Made by a program: the position numbers and the translations under genes. A stretch of 64,000 nt of DNA, taken from positions 434,001 through 498,000 of the forward strand of contig NZ_JAKGTQ010000001.1 in NCBI RefSeq assembly GCF_021568285.1, in the 5' to 3' direction. The stretch comes from Rheinheimera sp. UJ63 (GTDB taxonomy: Bacteria > Pseudomonadota > Gammaproteobacteria > Enterobacterales > Alteromonadaceae). Shown here piece by piece: positions 24,794 through 32,158 of the stretch; position 1 is the stretch's first letter, and each line of letters begins with the position of its first letter. The notes beneath the pieces are model-generated. The model saw only the letters and a list, made by a program, of their open reading frames with translations, did no database searches and had not been told where the DNA came from.

Positions 24794-27214
24794 TTAATAC
24801 ACGAGCATTTGTGCGCTTGCCAGCACCGCAGTGCAGGCGGCTTTAGCGATGGTTTGAGTGCGCTGGCTATCACAACTGCCATGACATTGGCTTAACCTGT
24901 CAACTAGGCTATTTAGCTCTACTCGCGCATCGCTGTTGGCGATATCTGTGGCCGCTTGCAAAGGCATAAAACGCTGCAGTAACGGCTCAATCAAGCTATC
25001 CCGATTTGCGGGGCTCAACGCTTCAGCAGGGCTGGCATTAAAATCAATGGCCGGAAACCAGGCACTGCGCAACATCGAATTACTGATTGCCGCATTACAG
25101 TAAGCGATCCCTAACTGAGTAATGGCCATTTGCTGCGCTGAAATAAAGGTTTCAATATTCGGCATCGCCGGTAACTGCCGCGCTATGGTTTGATAGGTGT
25201 TGGCCACCGCAGGGTTCGCTTGTGACACGCCGGTAAGCTGACTCATGCTGGCATGGATTGCCGCGAACGGCCGGATGCCAATATCGCTACTGCTGGAACT
25301 TGCCATACTGATTTCTTGCTGCGGAAAGCTGACCTTGCTGCGCACATTGCTAAAGGCGCCAATCTCGGCGAACGATAAGAAAAACTCATCGCTATTCGCG
25401 CCCGACTCAGCCGCAATAATCGTGCCTAAGGCAGATAGCGTATGAGGCTCGGTCAACACCGTGCCTGTCGCCACGTTAAAGCGTTGTTTGATCCACGCTT
25501 GGCCGCCGCTGCTCTCTTTACCATTAATCGCTAACGCCATGCCGCTGATCGTTACATCAGCAGGTAAAGTGGCACCGTCTAAATTAATCAGATAAGGCTG
25601 ACTAAACAGGTAAGAGTAATTATCAAACTGCGCCACCTCAAACACGATGTAGCTTTGCGGCAAATCAATTAAGTGGCCTATGGCAAACGGCAAATAGAAC
25701 TTCTGGCCAACGCCAATACTGAAGTTTTGAGTGACTTGTGCCGCACTGAGCGCACGGTTATGAATGGCCAGTAAACGCACACTGCCCTGCCACTGCCGGC
25801 TGCCATCCGCCTCACTGCCCAGCATTAAGGCAAAACTGTCATCCCAGTTGCTGATACTCGCCGCTTCGCGCCGCACACCACTGTCTTGGCCATTGACATA
25901 AATACGCTGGCCGTTAACCGGATCTTGCGTGAGCACCACATGCTGCAAACTGGCTTGCAGTAGCTCATCGGCATCGGCGGTACTTAGCGCGGGCTGTCCG
26001 GCAAAATTGCTTGCACTGCTGCGCAGTAAAAAATCATAGTTGTATTGGGTTTGCCCTAAGGTCAGGTTTCGGCTAATGGTACTGCCGGCATAACTAACTA
26101 TGGCCGCAGGCCCTGCTTGCACCACGTTGGCGGGGATCAGCCAGGCTTCAAAGGTGAGCTCTCCGGTTGCGCCAATCAGTCGAGCCAATTTGGCACTGCT
26201 TTGGGTGCTGGCTTGCGCGCGCCCACGGTTAATGTGTAAGCCCCAGCCGGTAAGCCAGTTAAAATCGCCCTGTAAGGTTAAATTAGCCGCAGGCTCAACG
26301 CCTGAAGTATCAAACGCTTGGCTACCTTGGCCTTCTTTAAATTGATAAAACGCAATTTGGTTACTTTCATAACGCCCACCGCTAGAAGCCACAACGCCAT
26401 CTTCAAGTCGCAAGGCTTTAGAGGGCACTAAGGTAGGATCCAGTTCCGCTAAGGGCACGGCATCAGCTATGTGGGTAATGGCCGCTAGCATTTGCGCCGC
26501 ATCATTCGCACAATCAGACCAGCAGTTATGAAACTCTCCTCCTAGCCTGGCCACTAAGCGGGATAATGCGGGCCGATCTAAATTAATTAAACTTCGGCTT
26601 GCCTGATAAGCCGCACTGAGATCATTGGCAGCGAAAAAAGGCGCTTGTGCTACTGTCGCCGAGGGCGCGTGGCAATTGACACAATACTGCCGCACCATAG
26701 GATAAACTTCGGCGGCAAATAAGCCCGCGCTCTCGGGCAAGGCTTTACTGGCCCCAGCATCTCGGATCACCGGGGCAACTAATCGAACCGCAACTTGCTC
26801 TGCTCCGCTGGTATTGCCCCAGTTGCGTAACCACTGCGTAATGGTATCAGCACAGGCAGTATTACTGCTTAGCCAGCAATTATGGCCACCCGCAACTTTT
26901 TGCACCAGCAAGGATTGCGCCGGATCGGCTAAGTTAACCAAGGGTAAGGCGGCAGTGTAAGCCAGGTTAATATCATCACGGCGTACAAAAAAGGGCGCGG
27001 TATTACCCGGTTGATGGCAACTGCCACAGCGGTTGTCTGCCACCAAGTTATCCCACAAATTGAGTTTAAACTGCTGAATATCGGTCGTTTGAGGTGCAGG
27101 GCCGTTATAGTTGTTCGTGTTATTCGGTAACGCTGGCGGCGGATTTTGCTCAACTTCTGCGCCACCACAACCGAGCAACAGCATACTGGCTAGTACTAGC
27201 AAGAAAATTCGCAT
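24794..27214 (-). CDS. Lipoprotein with two cytochrome c motifs and a LamG-like domain
   Basis: An 806-residue lipoprotein from ATG 27,214 (SD GGGGGAG); lipobox LLLGC at residues about 14-18. Two CxxCH haem motifs occur near residues 61 (RCGSCHQ) and 175 (YCVNCHA). Each is followed after some 40 residues by HNCW, so this ~100-residue module is duplicated. Residues about 260-510 look like a LamG/concanavalin-type jelly roll (SNQIAFYQFKEGQGSQAFD, TFEAWLIPAN, QRIYVNGQDSG, VRLLAIHNRALSAAQ). The C-terminal ~290 residues are unassigned, with Cys at the end (CHGSCDS). It is probably a surface or periplasmic redox protein. It lies between a cytochrome-like gene and the DUF1501 gene with 2 and 10 bases of spacing. 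Confidence 0.75.
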   Translation of the reverse strand: MRIFLLVLASMLLLGCGGAEVEQNPPPALPNNTNNYNGPAPQTTDIQQFKLNLWDNLVADNRCGSCHQPGNTAPFFVRRDDINLAYTAALPLVNLADPAQSLLVQKVAGGHNCWLSSNTACADTITQWLRNWGNTSGAEQVAVRLVAPVIRDAGASKALPESAGLFAAEVYPMVRQYCVNCHAPSATVAQAPFFAANDLSAAYQASRSLINLDRPALSRLVARLGGEFHNCWSDCANDAAQMLAAITHIADAVPLAELDPTLVPSKALRLEDGVVASSGGRYESNQIAFYQFKEGQGSQAFDTSGVEPAANLTLQGDFNWLTGWGLHINRGRAQASTQSSAKLARLIGATGELTFEAWLIPANVVQAGPAAIVSYAGSTISRNLTLGQTQYNYDFLLRSSASNFAGQPALSTADADELLQASLQHVVLTQDPVNGQRIYVNGQDSGVRREAASISNWDDSFALMLGSEADGSRQWQGSVRLLAIHNRALSAAQVTQNFSIGVGQKFYLPFAIGHLIDLPQSYIVFEVAQFDNYSYLFSQPYLINLDGATLPADVTISGMALAINGKESSGGQAWIKQRFNVATGTVLTEPHTLSALGTIIAAESGANSDEFFLSFAEIGAFSNVRSKVSFPQQEISMASSSSSDIGIRPFAAIHASMSQLTGVSQANPAVANTYQTIARQLPAMPNIETFISAQQMAITQLGIAYCNAAISNSMLRSAWFPAIDFNASPAEALSPANRDSLIEPLLQRFMPLQAATDIANSDARVELNSLVDRLSQCHGSCDSQRTQTIAKAACTAVLASAQMLVY

Positions 27215-27216
27215 GT

Positions 27217-28416
27217 TCACTCCCCCATACAATAGGTGGCGGTGTCGGCGAACACCTGCTTTAAGTTATAACCGCTTTGACTAAACCGGTCGCGGGTTTG
27301 TTGGATCAAGCTGACATCGGCCAGGCTTTCTGGTGGCCGCAAACAGGTGGTTTCGAACACTTTTTTCACCTGACACTGCGCAAACGCCACCGAATTGGCT
27401 AATTCTTGGCCTAAGCTTTTCGCGCCATAACCTTCACCCGGTAAGCTGTTATCCCAACCCAGTGCTTGATTGCGTCCTTCCCGCCAATAGTTTTGCCAAA
27501 AATCATCTTCGGTTTTGTAACCCAGCGGGAAATTCCCCGAGTTAATATGGTATTTCGGCTGCACGCGACTGCCGGTTTGATCATGACTGCTGCCTGCGGG
27601 CTGATAAAACAAACGGCCATTTTCCCCCGTTTCATCGGTAAATTGATAATCGTAATAAGCAAAAGCTTGCGCCAGCGGATCCATCCCGGCATGGCAAGCA
27701 ACACAGCGATTATGAAAAATTCGGCTATCGCCACCGGGGCTGCGGCTAACATCTTGGCGGATCCGATCGGTAGGCGTACTGCCATCTTTCAACGGCTCTA
27801 AGTCGGTGCACAGCTGGCTCATTAACGTAAAACGCAGCATGGCGCGATTGGTACCTAAATAGAAAAACGCTTTTGCGCCAGCGCGACTGGTCATCACACC
27901 GGCACTGGCCTCAGCGGGAATGCCCAGCAAACTGCTTTGCGAACGCGGTTCCAGATACTGTTGTAAATCGACCCCTTGCTGATCTAACGCAGCGTAATGC
28001 GCATTGTTATTGGCGGCGTAAGGCGGTAAGCCTAAGCTGTCAGCGGCCACATACAGCACGTCGGTTTGCAAAATCTGCCGAAAATCGACGTTATCACGCA
28101 CCAAACCAATAATGGTGGCACTGTAATCATTCAGCGGTTCAAAAATATCCAAATCACGGTTGGTGGCCGGCGAGGCAAACAACTTTAGTGTGGTGCGATA
28201 AAAGTCTGGATGCTGCATTGCCACATTCGCGGCAGCCTGGGCGTTACCCTGCTCCAGTAACGTGGTCATTTGCTGCAAGGTTGCCGCATCAGCTGGCACG
28301 CCAGCTAACCGATCATGCAAGCGTTTGGCTTGCTCTAAAGCACCAGCCGAGGCGGTAGAACTGCAGAACAGCGCTAACAGTAAGCTGGGTAAAAACCGCT
28401 TAGTATAGCTTTGCAT
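27217..28416 (-). CDS. Exported cytochrome c-like protein
   Basis: A 399-residue protein from ATG 28,416 (SD AGGAG) with a signal peptide (RFLPSLLLALFCSSTASA). A single CxxCH motif, NRCVACHAGMDPL, lies near residue 238, with possible axial Met in the same segment. The arrangement haem motif-AGMDPL resembles the DUF1588/DUF1585-type cytochrome domains of large secreted oxidoreductases, but I cannot assign it firmly. It is mostly helical, with no transmembrane segment apart from the signal. It lies 17 bases after the TonB/GltJ-like gene and overlaps nothing. Confidence 0.65.
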   Translation of the reverse strand: MQSYTKRFLPSLLLALFCSSTASAGALEQAKRLHDRLAGVPADAATLQQMTTLLEQGNAQAAANVAMQHPDFYRTTLKLFASPATNRDLDIFEPLNDYSATIIGLVRDNVDFRQILQTDVLYVAADSLGLPPYAANNNAHYAALDQQGVDLQQYLEPRSQSSLLGIPAEASAGVMTSRAGAKAFFYLGTNRAMLRFTLMSQLCTDLEPLKDGSTPTDRIRQDVSRSPGGDSRIFHNRCVACHAGMDPLAQAFAYYDYQFTDETGENGRLFYQPAGSSHDQTGSRVQPKYHINSGNFPLGYKTEDDFWQNYWREGRNQALGWDNSLPGEGYGAKSLGQELANSVAFAQCQVKKVFETTCLRPPESLADVSLIQQTRDRFSQSGYNLKQVFADTATYCMGE

Positions 28417-28433
28417 AGTTATCTCCTGCCCGC

Positions 28434-29378
28434 TTAACCGGGTAAAAATGCGATAGTCCACTGCGAACGGGTCGGCGCCACATCCGCCGCGCCAAAATTC
28501 ACCGCTTGCAAGCGTAGTTGTAACTGCCGCTCCAATCGCTCGTCATTTAATTCACTTTCGATAATCAACACCTGCGCCAAACTGCCATCGGGGTTGATAA
28601 TCAGCTCAAACACCACCTTGCCTTTTAACAAGGGGTTGGCGCGTAACGCCCGGTTGTACAAGGTGTATAAGCTACTTTTATTCGCTTCTAGTATTTGTCG
28701 AATACTGGCTTCGCTACGCCCACCCTGCGCCGCCGCATCCGCATTACCTGCACTACGACTGCTGGTGCTTGATGCCGGCGCTGAGCTGGCTAAACCACGT
28801 AGCTCGGCATCAGTTACACGTACATTTTCGGCTTGCGCTAACTCAGCACGCGCAATATCCGAGCTCACTGCAACAGCCGCTTTCGCCGCTGTCTTCGCTA
28901 ACACGGGGTTAGCGATGGTGTCAGGCTCTGTTACAGCAGCACTTTGCTGCCCCTCACGTTGTAATTGCGGTGCTTGGCGGTTAACCGTAAAGGTTTGCCT
29001 TAAGGCCGCTAACTCATCTTGCATGGCTAATAACCCCGCTTGCTGTGCGGTAGCGCGGGCTTGCTCTGGCGTAACGGGGCTGGCTTCAACGACTGTCGCT
29101 TCAGGCTTGGCTATCGGCTCAGGTTCGGGCTCGGGAAGCGGCTCGGGCTCGGGCAACACAATCGGCTCAGGGGGGATAATTTCCCGCTGCTCCAGCACCA
29201 CTCGGGCTAACTGTGGCGGTAACTGTTCTAACTGAGTACGACTGCGCTCAGGCACTTGATAAAGCGGTATGGCAATCGACAACACCAGCAACAACACCAA
29301 GCCGGCAATCACCACCCGAGTAAAAACGGTATCTTCATCTTGCCAGCTCGCCTGCTGTTGCCAAGTCAGTGTGCTCAT
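28434..29378 (-). CDS. TonB/AgmX(GltJ)-like trans-envelope protein
   Basis: A 314-residue protein with one N-terminal membrane helix (residues about 20-42, VVIAGLVLLLVLSIAI). A periplasm-spanning Pro-Glu-rich stretch follows (about 66-95, with repeats of EPEP), then an Ala-rich helical region. The C-terminal domain (about 220-314: SIRQILEANKSSLYTLYNRA, GKVVFELIINPDGSLAQV) matches the AgmX/PglI-type C-terminal domain first named in Myxococcus gliding proteins. Such proteins transmit force or signals from an inner-membrane motor to the outer membrane. The start overlaps the preceding ExbD stop (ATGA), so it is translated with the motor subunits. Confidence 0.8.
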   Translation of the reverse strand: MSTLTWQQQASWQDEDTVFTRVVIAGLVLLLVLSIAIPLYQVPERSRTQLEQLPPQLARVVLEQREIIPPEPIVLPEPEPLPEPEPEPIAKPEATVVEASPVTPEQARATAQQAGLLAMQDELAALRQTFTVNRQAPQLQREGQQSAAVTEPDTIANPVLAKTAAKAAVAVSSDIARAELAQAENVRVTDAELRGLASSAPASSTSSRSAGNADAAAQGGRSEASIRQILEANKSSLYTLYNRALRANPLLKGKVVFELIINPDGSLAQVLIIESELNDERLERQLQLRLQAVNFGAADVAPTRSQWTIAFLPG

Positions 29379-29899
29379 GGCGTCGCCTCCAACACCTTAC
29401 TGCGCTGCTCAACGGCTAATGAAATATCGCGATACTCAGTGCCGGCACACATTGCCATTAAACGCCGCAGCACGGCATAGGGGGTGCTGGCATCAGCTAA
29501 AATGGTCAGCGGTCGCCCCAGTGCTTGCTGCTCTTCTGTAAGCGCAGCGGTACGACCGGCTAAATAGTTCAGCTCTTGCTGCACCGCCTCGCTTAATTCC
29601 TCTTGCCATAATGCAGGCGCTTGTTGCCAATCGCCGCGCCAAATAGCTTTGCCTTGAATTAACACGCCATTTGCCGTCACAGTGAGCAACACCTGCTCAC
29701 GCGGTAACTGTTCTGACACCGATTGCGGCAAACGCATGTCTTTATTACTGGGTAATACCACCACATCCGACTGGTTCACCATCAAGAAAAACACCAAGAT
29801 GGTAAAAATATCCATCAACGCCACCAGGTTTAATTTTGAGCTTTGCGCCAGTCGTTTGTGTTGCTTGAGCATGCGTTTTGCACGAAATGATTGCTTCAT
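29375..29899 (-). CDS. ExbD/TolR-family protein, Asp-containing copy
   Basis: A 174-residue protein with one N-terminal membrane helix (residues about 22-42). KLNLVALMDIFTILVFFLMV has the conserved Asp that carries protons in ExbD/TolR/MotB-type motors. A periplasmic domain follows (about 55-170), ending in a TolR-like DASTPYAVLRRLMAMC motif. It pairs with the TolQ/ExbB-like gene and a second ExbD-like gene just upstream. It overlaps that gene by four bases and the next gene by four. It probably forms the proton path of the motor. Confidence 0.88.
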   Translation of the reverse strand: MKQSFRAKRMLKQHKRLAQSSKLNLVALMDIFTILVFFLMVNQSDVVVLPSNKDMRLPQSVSEQLPREQVLLTVTANGVLIQGKAIWRGDWQQAPALWQEELSEAVQQELNYLAGRTAALTEEQQALGRPLTILADASTPYAVLRRLMAMCAGTEYRDISLAVEQRSKVLEATP

Positions 29900-30420
29900 T
29901 CTGTGACCTCGCTGGCGCCAGCGGGCAACTGCCCCAAGGAAATTAATGGAAACAACTCCGCATCAACCACCGAGGCGGCAACTACGGTTTTAAACGAGCG
30001 CACTGTGTCCATGGCACTGACTAGCGTTTGGTAATCTAAGTCTTCTGGTGCCAGTAAACTGATATCACGCTTGTCGATTTGTTGCTGCTGCCAAGTCAGT
30101 TTCAGATCTTGTAAAAATGCAGACAGCGCCGCGAAGTCAGGTTCTGCGTCTGGCGTGTGGCTAAATTCTCGCAGTAACTGACCGGCCGGATAATTTAAGC
30201 GCAGCCGATCGCTTCGCAGCTCCAATTCCAGCACTTGCGGATCTTCTCGCTCTTGCTGCATTAACTGCTCAACTTGGGGCGGCAGTTGAATGTTCAGCAC
30301 GCGGATCTGAGTAAACACTAAGCTCAGCAACAACACGGGCACCAACACAATCATCAAATTCATAAACGAGGTGATGTCGAGCTCAGCGTCGTTTTGCTTA
30401 ATTTTATGCTTTCTGATCAT
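29896..30420 (-). CDS. ExbD/TolR-family protein, Asn-containing copy
   Basis: A 174-residue protein from ATG 30,420; GTG three codons earlier is an alternative. It has the same layout as its neighbour: one membrane helix and a periplasmic domain. In the helix, ELDITSFMNLMIVLVPVLL has Asn where the family has the proton-binding Asp (LNVTPFID in ExbD); an Asp sits five residues earlier at the membrane border. The protein may be structural rather than ion-conducting. It overlaps the ExbB-like gene by 17 bases. Two TolR-like proteins with one TolQ-like protein is also the layout of AglRQS in Myxococcus. Confidence 0.82.
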   Translation of the reverse strand: MIRKHKIKQNDAELDITSFMNLMIVLVPVLLLSLVFTQIRVLNIQLPPQVEQLMQQEREDPQVLELELRSDRLRLNYPAGQLLREFSHTPDAEPDFAALSAFLQDLKLTWQQQQIDKRDISLLAPEDLDYQTLVSAMDTVRSFKTVVAASVVDAELFPLISLGQLPAGASEVTE

Positions 30421-31063
30421 CCCGGCCACCCGTAAAACGTTGTCCGATACTGTTCATCAATTTGATGCCGGCCATCTCCATGGTGTCGACAATACTGGCC
30501 GTTTTACTTTGCAATAATGCATGCACAAAGACCAACGGGATCGCGGTCATCAAACCAAAGGCGGTGGTGTTCATCGCCACCGAAATACTGGATGACAATA
30601 AGCTGGCTTTTTCAGAAGGATCGGCATTTGCGACCGCCGAAAAGGCCGCGATTAAACCCACAATGGTACCGAGTAAACCGAGTAAGGTGGCGACATTGGC
30701 TAAGGTGGCTAAAAACGGTGTGCGTTTTTGCAAACGCAGGCTGTATTCCAGTACCACTTCTTCCATGGCGTACTCCATATCTTCACGCCGATGTGATGAC
30801 GATAAGCGATTGACACCGCTGGCGAGCATTAAACCTATGGCGGTTTGGCTCGATTCCGCTTGTTTTAAGATCGCTTGGGTATCGGCCGCGGCAATGGCCG
30901 GTTGTAACTGGCGATAGGCTTTTTGGTTATTGGCATACACGCCGCGTAAAAACCACCAACGCTCAATCGTAATGGCAATACCTAAAATCAAAATAAAGGC
31001 GATAGGGTAAATAAAATAGCCGCCTTCCTGCAAAAACCGCACTATGCTGTTGACGAAATCCAT
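30404..31063 (-). CDS. MotA/TolQ/ExbB-family proton channel protein
   Basis: A 219-residue inner-membrane protein with three helices: about 18-36 (YFIYPIAFILILGIAITIE), 118-140 (ATLANVATLLGLLGTIVGLIAAF) and 160-185 (AMNTTAFGLMTAIPLVFVHALL). The second holds the family's LGLLGTVxG motif and the third TAFGLMTAIP. The family forms pentameric channels that use proton motive force with ExbD-type partners. Two such partners follow in overlapping frames. Neighbouring genes encode periplasmic and outer-membrane proteins rather than iron receptors, so it is not an ordinary ExbB. Confidence 0.93.
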   Translation of the reverse strand: MDFVNSIVRFLQEGGYFIYPIAFILILGIAITIERWWFLRGVYANNQKAYRQLQPAIAAADTQAILKQAESSQTAIGLMLASGVNRLSSSHRREDMEYAMEEVVLEYSLRLQKRTPFLATLANVATLLGLLGTIVGLIAAFSAVANADPSEKASLLSSSISVAMNTTAFGLMTAIPLVFVHALLQSKTASIVDTMEMAGIKLMNSIGQRFTGGRDDQKA

Positions 31064-31075
31064 GCTGTAACCCTC

Positions 31076-31438
31076 TTAATTATTTTTAGTAGATACGGTA
31101 TTGGCCGGTTGCTGTTGTAGCGACTGAGCCTCAATAAAACGCAGAAATTGCTGGCGATCCAGCGGCTGTATCGGTGGCGGTGGCACATCAAGCCCCGGCG
31201 CCGGAATACGAATTTGGGCAATACTGTCTTGCCATGGCAAGACATACAAGGTGCGCGGTTGCTCTTGGTTACCACTAATAGTGGTGCTGACATCAACCCG
31301 TACGCTCGCTGCCGCTTTGTTGGTTGCAGCAGCCGAGGGTTTAGGCTCTGGCAAGGCGCGGCTTTGTTGCTGCGCCAGTGTCGCACTCGACAGCAGCAAT
31401 ACACTTAGATAGGTGGCGGACATGAGATAATTCTTCAT
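31076..31438 (-). CDS. Small exported protein of unknown function
   Basis: A 120-residue protein with a signal peptide (NYLMSATYLSVLLLSSATLA, cleavage near LAQQQ). The mature part of about 98 residues is low in hydrophobicity, with a Pro-rich segment (APGLDVPPPPIQPLD) and a Gln-rich C-terminus. No family is recognised. The gene lies three bases after the TPR lipoprotein gene and 12 bases before the ExbB-like gene, so it belongs to the operon and perhaps to the motor complex. Confidence 0.65.
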   Translation of the reverse strand: MKNYLMSATYLSVLLLSSATLAQQQSRALPEPKPSAAATNKAAASVRVDVSTTISGNQEQPRTLYVLPWQDSIAQIRIPAPGLDVPPPPIQPLDRQQFLRFIEAQSLQQQPANTVSTKNN

Positions 31439-31441
31439 GTG

Positions 31442-32158
31442 TTACTCCTGTTGTGGCAGCAAACTCAGCCAAGCTTCCGCCAGCGGATCGCCGGTAAGTT
31501 GCTGATAATGCCTGTAGTGATAACGAGCCTGCTCGGGTTGCTGTAAATACAGCTCATACAAAAACCCCAGGTTTTTATGCGCATCTGCATAATCGGCCTG
31601 CTGGTTTAACGCCGCCAACCAATGCCGCTCGGCTTGTCGAAAATGCCCCGCCTGGCGCGCTATCACGCCAAGTAAATTGCTGGCTGCCACATAATCTGGC
31701 CGCAGTTCAAGCAGCTGGGTAAGCTTTAAGCGTGCGGCGTCAGTCTGTGCTAATTGCCAATAGCACAGCGCCAAGTTGTAACGGATCCCTGCAGCGGCAG
31801 GGACGGCTTCAGCCAAAGGCTGCAATAATTGACTCGCGCCAGCGTAATCTTGTTGACGCATGAGTGTTTTTGCTTGCTGATAGCGCTCGGCTAAATCGGC
31901 AGTCAACGCTGGCCAAACCGTGGGGCTAGTTACCGCAGTTGCCGTGGCGTTGTGGGCCACAGCATTGGGTTCAGCCTGGGCCTCTGTGGGGGCGCTAACA
32001 CTCGGCTCGGTCACCGGCAGTAATGTTGACATTGCAGCGCAATGGCTGAGCAATAACAGCATGCCAAGTGCACCGCTGACACGGCGCAGCGCTCGCCAAG
32101 GTTGAGCGATGCATTTTGCAACGAGGATCTTGCTATTGTTGTGTTTAATAAGCGTCAT
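31442..32158 (-). CDS. TPR lipoprotein
   Basis: A 238-residue lipoprotein with a long basic N-terminus and lipobox LLSHC (about residues 36-40). Residues about 90-230 hold at least three tetratricopeptide repeats, for example RYNLALCYWQLAQTDAARLK, NLLGVIARQAGHFRQAERHW and AHKNLGFLYELYLQQPEQAR. TPR lipoproteins of this kind scaffold envelope complexes; GltE in Myxococcus is one example. It overlaps the large upstream TPR gene by 14 bases. Confidence 0.75.
   Translation of the reverse strand: MTLIKHNNSKILVAKCIAQPWRALRRVSGALGMLLLLSHCAAMSTLLPVTEPSVSAPTEAQAEPNAVAHNATATAVTSPTVWPALTADLAERYQQAKTLMRQQDYAGASQLLQPLAEAVPAAAGIRYNLALCYWQLAQTDAARLKLTQLLELRPDYVAASNLLGVIARQAGHFRQAERHWLAALNQQADYADAHKNLGFLYELYLQQPEQARYHYRHYQQLTGDPLAEAWLSLLPQQE

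Noticed and set aside
28594-29235. 213-codon open frame on the plus strand
   Set aside because: It is antisense to the TonB/GltJ-like gene; its Gly-Ser repeats are the complement of the Pro-Glu-rich region.
30462-30917. 151-codon open frame on the plus strand
   Set aside because: It is antisense to the well-supported ExbB-like gene and has no recognisable protein features.
28434-31063. Ordinary TonB-ExbB-ExbD system for iron uptake
   Set aside because: There is no TonB-dependent receptor or siderophore gene nearby, the C-terminal domain is of AgmX/GltJ type, and the operon is full of TPR and barrel proteins.
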